DNA from: Trichoderma breve
Lineage: Eukaryota; Ascomycota; Sordariomycetes; Hypocreales; Hypocreaceae
Length of the DNA stretch: 64,000 bases
Assembly (NCBI RefSeq): GCF_028502605.1
Contig: NC_079233.1
Location: 2,852,001-2,916,000, forward strand
Direction of reading: 5' to 3'
Shown here piece by piece: positions 58,386 to 64,000 of the stretch. Each line of letters opens with the position of its first letter. Within the stretch, counting starts at the first letter, position 1. The notes beneath the pieces were generated by a model, which was not told the DNA's origin, did not search any database, and saw only the letters and a list, made by a program, of their open reading frames with translations. A program made the position numbers and the translations under genes.

Positions 58386-59697
58386 GTTTGCGGTGTGGTA
58401 GAAAGGTGGAAATTTGTGGTAGATGTAGAGGTTTGTGGGTTGTAGCCGAAGCGAAGATTGTTGTTATTCCGTGGTCTCTTGGAGCTCGTATCACGTTGGT
58501 GTAAGGAAAAGGCGTTCGAGTTCGGATCAGATGCGGATTCTCCCGTGTTTGTATGTTTGCAGAGACAAGGTCCGAGGACGTATCAAGTAAAGAATCAGGT
58601 GATGGGAGGTGAAGCGGTCTTGAGGTATGTAAGGTGGAAGAAAGGGAAGTGGTACGTTTGGCAGGGGACGTATTTGGGAATTCCCGTTGTATTATAGTAG
58701 CGTTGAAGAGGTAAAGAGTGACAAGAGGTTGGGGACCTGCAGCTACAGGGGCGTTTTGCTTGATAAGGAATAGAGAAGAAAAAGGATGGGAAGAAAAGAA
58801 GTTCAAGTTGAATGCAGAAGAGAGAAGAGTGGAAGGTCTTGAGCAAAGATCCTGGAATCGGCGGGCCGGGGGCAAAGATATGGATCAGCAGGTACGAGGT
58901 ATGAGGTACGAGCTCATTAGCGGGGATGACACCGTGGTGGAGGTAGTCCGTACCAGGACAGAGCTTGGAGGTACCGCTACTCCCGGAGCGTACTGGTACC
59001 TGGCAGACCCAGAAGCGCATGGCAACGCTGCAACGGCACGCCACCAGTGGCCGGGGATCACCAGCGACAGGTATCGGGACCTCGCAGCGCTGGCAGCTGG
59101 CGGGCAAGCGAGAGCGCGGGCCTGGTTGTGGCCGGTACCAATACCTGCTGTACTCGAGGCCAGCAAGCGCTAAGGCGCATAGTCTCTAGGGCTTGAATGA
59201 GCCGCAGGGGTCCCCACGTCGCTATGAGAAGGTGCCAATGGTGGTGGCCCAGCGAGGTATGGCGCTGCTTCGGGGGGATACTCGTAAGGGCGAATGCATG
59301 CCTTGTGCAGGACTAGAATGGATTCATATTGTGCGATGTGGGCATTTTGAGGGGAATTGGAAAAGGAGGAGGCAAAAAAAGAAGAGTGAGAGAATTATAG
59401 TAGTAGTAAGAAAAGAGAGAGAGACGAGAACATACTGTAGAGAGACGACGGCCTGCGTTGGGATCCAGCCCCAGCTCTTCCAGGACTTGGTCATCAAATT
59501 GCTTCGACATTTCGGCTCTGCCCATCAACCCTATCCATATCCATGAATGCCACATCCACGTGCCTGCTGCAACTACAACGGCCTAGGCAGCAAATAAACC
59601 CAGTCCAAGGCCCTCCATGCAATCATGCAATACCTGTAAGGATGCAGGCGCTGTGCTGGGGACTGTATGAATGCCCTGAAACCCTTACTCAGTCTGG

Positions 59698-59722
59698 CTC
59701 TCTCTCTCTCTCTCTCTCTCTC
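59698..59722. repeat. (CT)n microsatellite
   Basis: About 12 CT units followed by interrupted CT runs (CATTCTCTCTCTCATTC). Non-coding. Confidence 0.85.
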
Positions 59723-61440
59723 ATTCTCTCTCTCATTCTTCCCCTGTTGGTTGGCCTCGCCCTCGATGGATGAAACGCCTTGCTCCATATTGCGGGCTCT
59801 CTAGCGCAGGGGCTCCATCTTGGCCCAAGTGCCCGCGGCCACATCGCGCCTTTGTGGGTGGTTGGTCCGGCGAGTTGCTCGAGTTTACCTACTGTGGATG
59901 CGCTAATAAAGGTCGGCCCCGAAGCTATTCATCCCGGATTTCGCATTCCATGCTTGGCCAGGATCGGGCAAATGTCCTGAGACCAGCAGTGTTGAATACG
60001 GGTAAGCGACATTGGCTGGTGAAATTGGCTGAGCGCCAGGCTTGCTAGTGTTTTCCATCCATTGTTATCTTTCTCAGCTCCGTTATCGATCGAAACTTGC
60101 GACTTGCTTGGCCTTCATCGGTGCGACAAAACGGCGCCCTTTATTCGCCGCCATGTCTCTGCTCTCGATCAAGACCTAAATTTAGTTATAGTTCACTTGT
60201 GCTCGTACAGAACATGCACGACAGTCCAGCTGCAGCAGCCACGCCGTACTCGTATTTGCGACAAACCCTGTCTCGTCCAGTGGTTCATTTTCATCCTCCC
60301 GTACTTGTACCTGGTGGCTGTCGTGCTACTTGCGGTAGTGCCTGGAAGCTGCATGGCGGGCGCCTCGTAGTGCTGGAATAGCGCAATCCATCTTCCCCCT
60401 GCGTCGACAGTAGTCCCAGCCTGTTCATGTCGATTTTAGCCGTTGCCAATTCCTCTTCTCTACCCGCAGCTGCAAATCGACAGCGCCGCGGATTCGCTCT
60501 TTTCCTGGCCGGGCCTCGATTCAGCATGTTCAGCCCAATCTCCCCTTATTGTGTCGGGCAAGTCATGTCTCGGTGGTGACATGCATGGGTGTGGCCTAGC
60601 ACCAGCTTCCACGTGGATTCCAGAAGCGAGGCGCGCGATCTTGACGATTTTGGGGAGGGCTAGGATGGGAACCTCACCCTGTCCCTGCAGCGAATTGAGT
60701 GAGATGGTAAAGCAGTGAGTGATGCTGTCGATATTACTCGTATGTCATCAAGCCATGCGGTATTCCGTCCATATACGGACCAGCTTTGTACAGGCAGAGG
60801 CTGGAATGTGATTGCAGGCCCTTCGTGTTTGCCCACCTCAACAATGGTACGAAATGCCATCTAGCGAACCGTCGTCGGAAGCTCCCGAGCACACAGATGC
60901 CCCAACGATCCTCGTCTTCCGTCAATTTGTGCGCTTGAGCACCACTTTTCCGTCGCACTCAACACTGTGGATGGCGCACGGGTGTGGAGTCGCCAAAACG
61001 ATGGTCCGCAGGCTTAAATTTCGCCAAACGAAGCTGTCCGGGTAGCCTCATGTTTTAATCCCTAGGTTATTTCACATCCATTACTAGCAGCTCTCGATGG
61101 GACCGCTAGCTGTCCTTGGCCAGTTTGTGGCACCGCCACTAATAAGATGATGGTTCCCGGGCTGTTGGAGCTGAGGAAGCTGAGAGATCAGAGGACTACC
61201 GGTGTTGTCTCATAACATTCGGAGGTATCATTTTGATTGTGCTGACCAATGATCCATATCAGGCTATCAAGCATTAGATGTCAGTAGTCTGTAGTATTTC
61301 GCAGGGGCAGCAAGCTCTGTCATCTCTAATAGGTTCCAAATATGTTGCAGATGAATCGTGTCATGTGTAGCAGCGACTCGATCTTGTGAGATGCTTCTTG
61401 CATTGCGTCAGTCAAGTCTCTCGAAGGCAAACTCGTCTTG

Positions 61441-61482
61441 CCGCTATCCGCTATCCAGTATCCGTTATCTGCTATCCGCTTT
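61441..61482. repeat. Tandem heptamer repeat (CCGCTAT-like)
   Basis: Six 7-bp units in a row: CCGCTAT twice, then CCAGTAT, CCGTTAT, CTGCTAT and CCGCTTT. The period is exact; the bases drift. Confidence 0.8.
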
Positions 61483-62103
61483 GGAAGTTGTACATGGGGG
61501 AAAGAACGGACCAAGCTTGTCAACGCCTTCATAACGGGGGATTAGCGAATATGACATCAAATACTTCACAACAGGCAAGTGCAGCTGCTGAAATCTGTTT
61601 TGCTTCTCGTGAGAGCACTTACCCCGTGAGCTTTATCATGTTTCCCGTGACGACTTCCTAGAACAAATGAAGCAAGTTCCCTAAGATAAGATAAAATAAA
61701 ATAAAAGACGACGACAGAGCGAATATGCCGATATCCGTGAGGAAGGAGCAGACAAGAGCTTCCGTGCCGTCTCGACGGGAATCGAAAAGTTTGTTCATTT
61801 TTATACTTGAGATGCCGAGATCAGTGATTGTGAGAATTAAAAGCAACTCTGGGATGCTGTTCATGTTCCATTTTGCACCGTTCTTTTGCAACTTCTTACC
61901 ATTTTACATTATTTGATGTCAATCGCTCTTGTTGGAGTTCCCAGATTGGTTGAAACACAAGCAACCGCCCGTTGTCTTATCGGACCAAGACATTGCGAGA
62001 CACCTCACACTGGGATTTTGAAGAGACGGCTCTGCAACTAAAAACTCTTTGAGCCCATCTTCTCCTCAACTGCGTCTTGCTGGGCCAAGTGCCATAACTC
62101 GCC

Positions 62104-64000
62104 ATGCGGGCTCTCAATTTCCTGGGTCTCGCCATTCTCGTTGCAGGCGTGGCTTCGCTGAAGAGTGAACAGAAGGGAACGACAGAGAAACCCACAAAGA
62201 ACATCAATGCTGCAACAAACAAGTATATAGTTGAGTTCGAAAAGGCATGTCGTTGCAATGCTTTGTCTGCCTTTTCTGCAGCCATATTGACAGGTTCATC
62301 GTGTAGGGTAGTATTGCCTATATGACCCGCCAGTTTGCCTCGCCATCATCGATGAATAGCACCTACTTCAGGCAATTTGACTGCGGCGACCTTTTCAATG
62401 GGGTGGTTATCGAAACTGAAGTCAACAATGTCGACACTCTCAGCGCTGTCCACGGTGTGGCCAATGTTTGGCCAATGAAAACTATCCCAATGGCATCTGC
62501 CATACAGCAAGTCAAGGCCGCTCCAGACCCCAAGAACCACAATTACTCTGTGCACCAATGGACCGGCGTTGATCAACTCCACGCTCGAGGTATTCGAGGT
62601 AAAGATGTTACCATTGCCATCATTGACACTGGCCTTGATTATACGCATGAAGCGGTCAGTCGTCTTTCTCTGTTGTAGACCGGCCCCTTGTACTGAATAT
62701 CCACTGCAGCTTGGCGGATGCTTTGGCCCTGGCTGCAAGGTTTGCTGGAGGTTATGATCTCGTTGGTAAAAACTGTAAGCTCACTCCTTGGCGGCTGGCA
62801 AAATAAGTGACATGAGGACTGACATTAAGGTCGAGGGAACTCTCACAATGAGAAACGATACCCAAAAGACCCAGATCAAGACCCCATGGACCATCACGGC
62901 CATGGAACTCATGTGGCCGGAATTATTGCCGCCGAAAACGAATGGTAATCTGCCAACCTCAGCGTATCATCGTGCTTAATCTAACTTGTTCCATCAAAGG
63001 CTGACTGGGGTGGCTCCTGATGCTCAACTTCTTTCGTTCAAGGTGTTTGCCGACGTATGTGCTGCGATGCTCCCACCAACAAACCCCGGCCCGCTGACAA
63101 GCTATCTACAGGATCCCTGGGACACGGATGAAGATGTGCTCATTCAGGCATTTTGTGACGCATACGGCGCCGGGGTAAAGCTATGAGGCATGTCTAGGAC
63201 CTCTTCTACAGCTAACCCCTCTATAGGCCGATGTCATTACGGCAAGCATCGGCAGACCTGATGGGTTTGCTGATGATCCCTGGGCCTTGGTTGCCAACAG
63301 AATTGCAGAAAAAGGTGTCGTAGTTACCATTTCAGCCGGTAATGAGGGCAATACCGGGCCGTTCTTCTCGAGCAGTGGCGCAAACGGCCACAATGTCCTG
63401 TCTGTAGCCGCCATCAACGTTACTGGGAATCCAAACATCAGCACCTCCGATCCCAGCGCAGCACCGATCCCCGCCTTATTCACATCATGGGGCCCGACTA
63501 ATGAGTTGCTACTCAAACCTGATATCGGTGCCCCCGGCTTTGAAATACTCAGCACCATACCAGGCAATGACTACATTTCGATGAGTGGGACATCCATGGC
63601 CGCACCATATATCGCAGGTATTGCAGCGCTGTACATAGCCAAGCACGGTGGCCGTGAGCTGCATGGTTCTGGATTCGCAAAAATGCTTTCCAACCGCATT
63701 GTTTCCAGTGGCGTGAGTATTGGGTGGGCAGTTGGTGATCCTGATCTCGAATTCAGAGCCCCTCCCTTTCAAGTGGGCACCGGTCTTGTCAACGCGATCA
63801 AGGTAATCGACTATGACACTCAGTTGGAATTTGAGCCTTTTTCGCTGTCGGATTCCATACAGTTCCGACCAACGTGGACTGCAAACTTGACAAACTCGGG
63901 GAACCAAACCGTGGTTTACTCCTTTGAACTTGAGCCCCAGGCTGGAGTAGAAATCCTGGATCCTCACTATGGCATAAAAACCGCCTACAAACTCGAGCCA
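62104..64000 (+). CDS. Secreted subtilisin-like serine protease (S8), partial, with frameshift
   Basis: Exons are 62104-62244, 62307-62654, 62710-62774, 62830-62944, 63000-63054, 63112-63174 and 63227 to the window edge. The gene continues beyond 64000. The start (MRALNFLGLAILVAGVASL) is a secretion signal, followed by the inhibitor-like segment NKYIVEF. The catalytic triad is visible: Asp in IAIIDTGLDYTHEA, His in HGHGTHVAGIIAAEN, Ser in ISMSGTSMAAPYIAGIAAL, plus VVVTISAGNEGNTGPF for the oxyanion Asn. This is the minor-extracellular-protease Vpr class, with a C-terminal Fn3-like part starting at the edge. Two oddities: intron 1 begins with GC rather than GT (AAG then GCATGT), and exon 3 has one extra T in the run at 62741-62743, between GCKV and AGGYDLVG, which shifts the frame. 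The gene is either an assembly error or freshly inactivated. Confidence 0.82.

Larger units (their letters stand above)
58386..62103. other. Long intergenic region, about 3.7 kb
   Basis: No gene is confidently supported. The left part is the promoter and leader of the 127-residue protein; the right end is the protease promoter. A (CT)n run at 59698-59722 and a heptamer array at 61441-61482 lie inside. A minus-strand frame with ATG at 59510 encodes about 25 protein-like residues and then meets a GTATGT donor-like site; its continuation was not found. Confidence 0.45.

Noticed and set aside
1..64000. tRNA genes, rRNA, CRISPR arrays, complete transposons
   Set aside because: I scanned for B-box-like GGTTCGANTCC, paired long terminal repeats and regular spacer arrays and saw none. 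A tRNAscan or repeat-library search could still find degenerate copies.

Overview
The window is nuclear DNA of a filamentous ascomycete, most likely Hypocreales and probably Trichoderma-like. The evidence is short introns (about 50-140 bp) with GTRNGT donors, CTAAC-type branch sites and YAG acceptors, single-gene transcription units, and protein families typical of Sordariomycetes. The genus is inferred from resemblance only. All exon structures were read by eye from splice signals, conserved protein motifs and reading-phase arithmetic. No RNA evidence or database search was available.

Region 1 (1-26 kb) is GC-balanced, conserved housekeeping sequence. In order it holds the first codons of chaperonin subunit CCT6 (minus strand, running off the left edge), a DUF4470/MYND zinc-finger protein, a Swi5/Ace2-type C2H2 regulator with a long upstream region, a CBS-PB1 tail-anchored protein, mitochondrial ribosomal protein uS2m, an Spt10-like acetyltransferase, chaperonin subunit CCT7, a small ankyrin protein, a candidate 31-codon gene, and a phosphoketolase.

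Region 2 (about 26-50 kb) is visibly richer in A+T and reads as an accessory island. It holds a 1542-residue membrane-anchored ankyrin protein ending in three H-type-lectin-like modules, a LysM/glycine-zipper/RS-rich protein, a tandem pair of paralogous multi-pass membrane proteins, a DUF4238 protein with an 18-nt exon, a small C2H2 protein beside a perfect 19-bp inverted repeat, a 1428-residue NACHT-ankyrin (NLR-like) protein, and an MFS transporter. A membrane lectin-ankyrin protein and a cytosolic NLR-like protein within 20 kb suggest a possible non-self recognition or fungal immunity neighbourhood. That function is inference. Between the genes lie a 29-bp minisatellite, a (TA)16 tract and AT-rich spacers.

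Region 3 (50-64 kb) returns to conserved genes. AIM24 (mitochondrial) and a kinesin-10/Kid-type motor with a C-terminal helix-hairpin-helix share a 437-bp divergent promoter. A long spacer, a small conserved protein of unknown function and a 3.7-kb spacer follow. The window ends inside a secreted subtilisin-like protease that has an apparent one-base frameshift and a probable GC-AG intron.

The strongest candidates for something undescribed are the membrane-ankyrin-triple-lectin architecture at 27.2-31.9 kb and the island around it.
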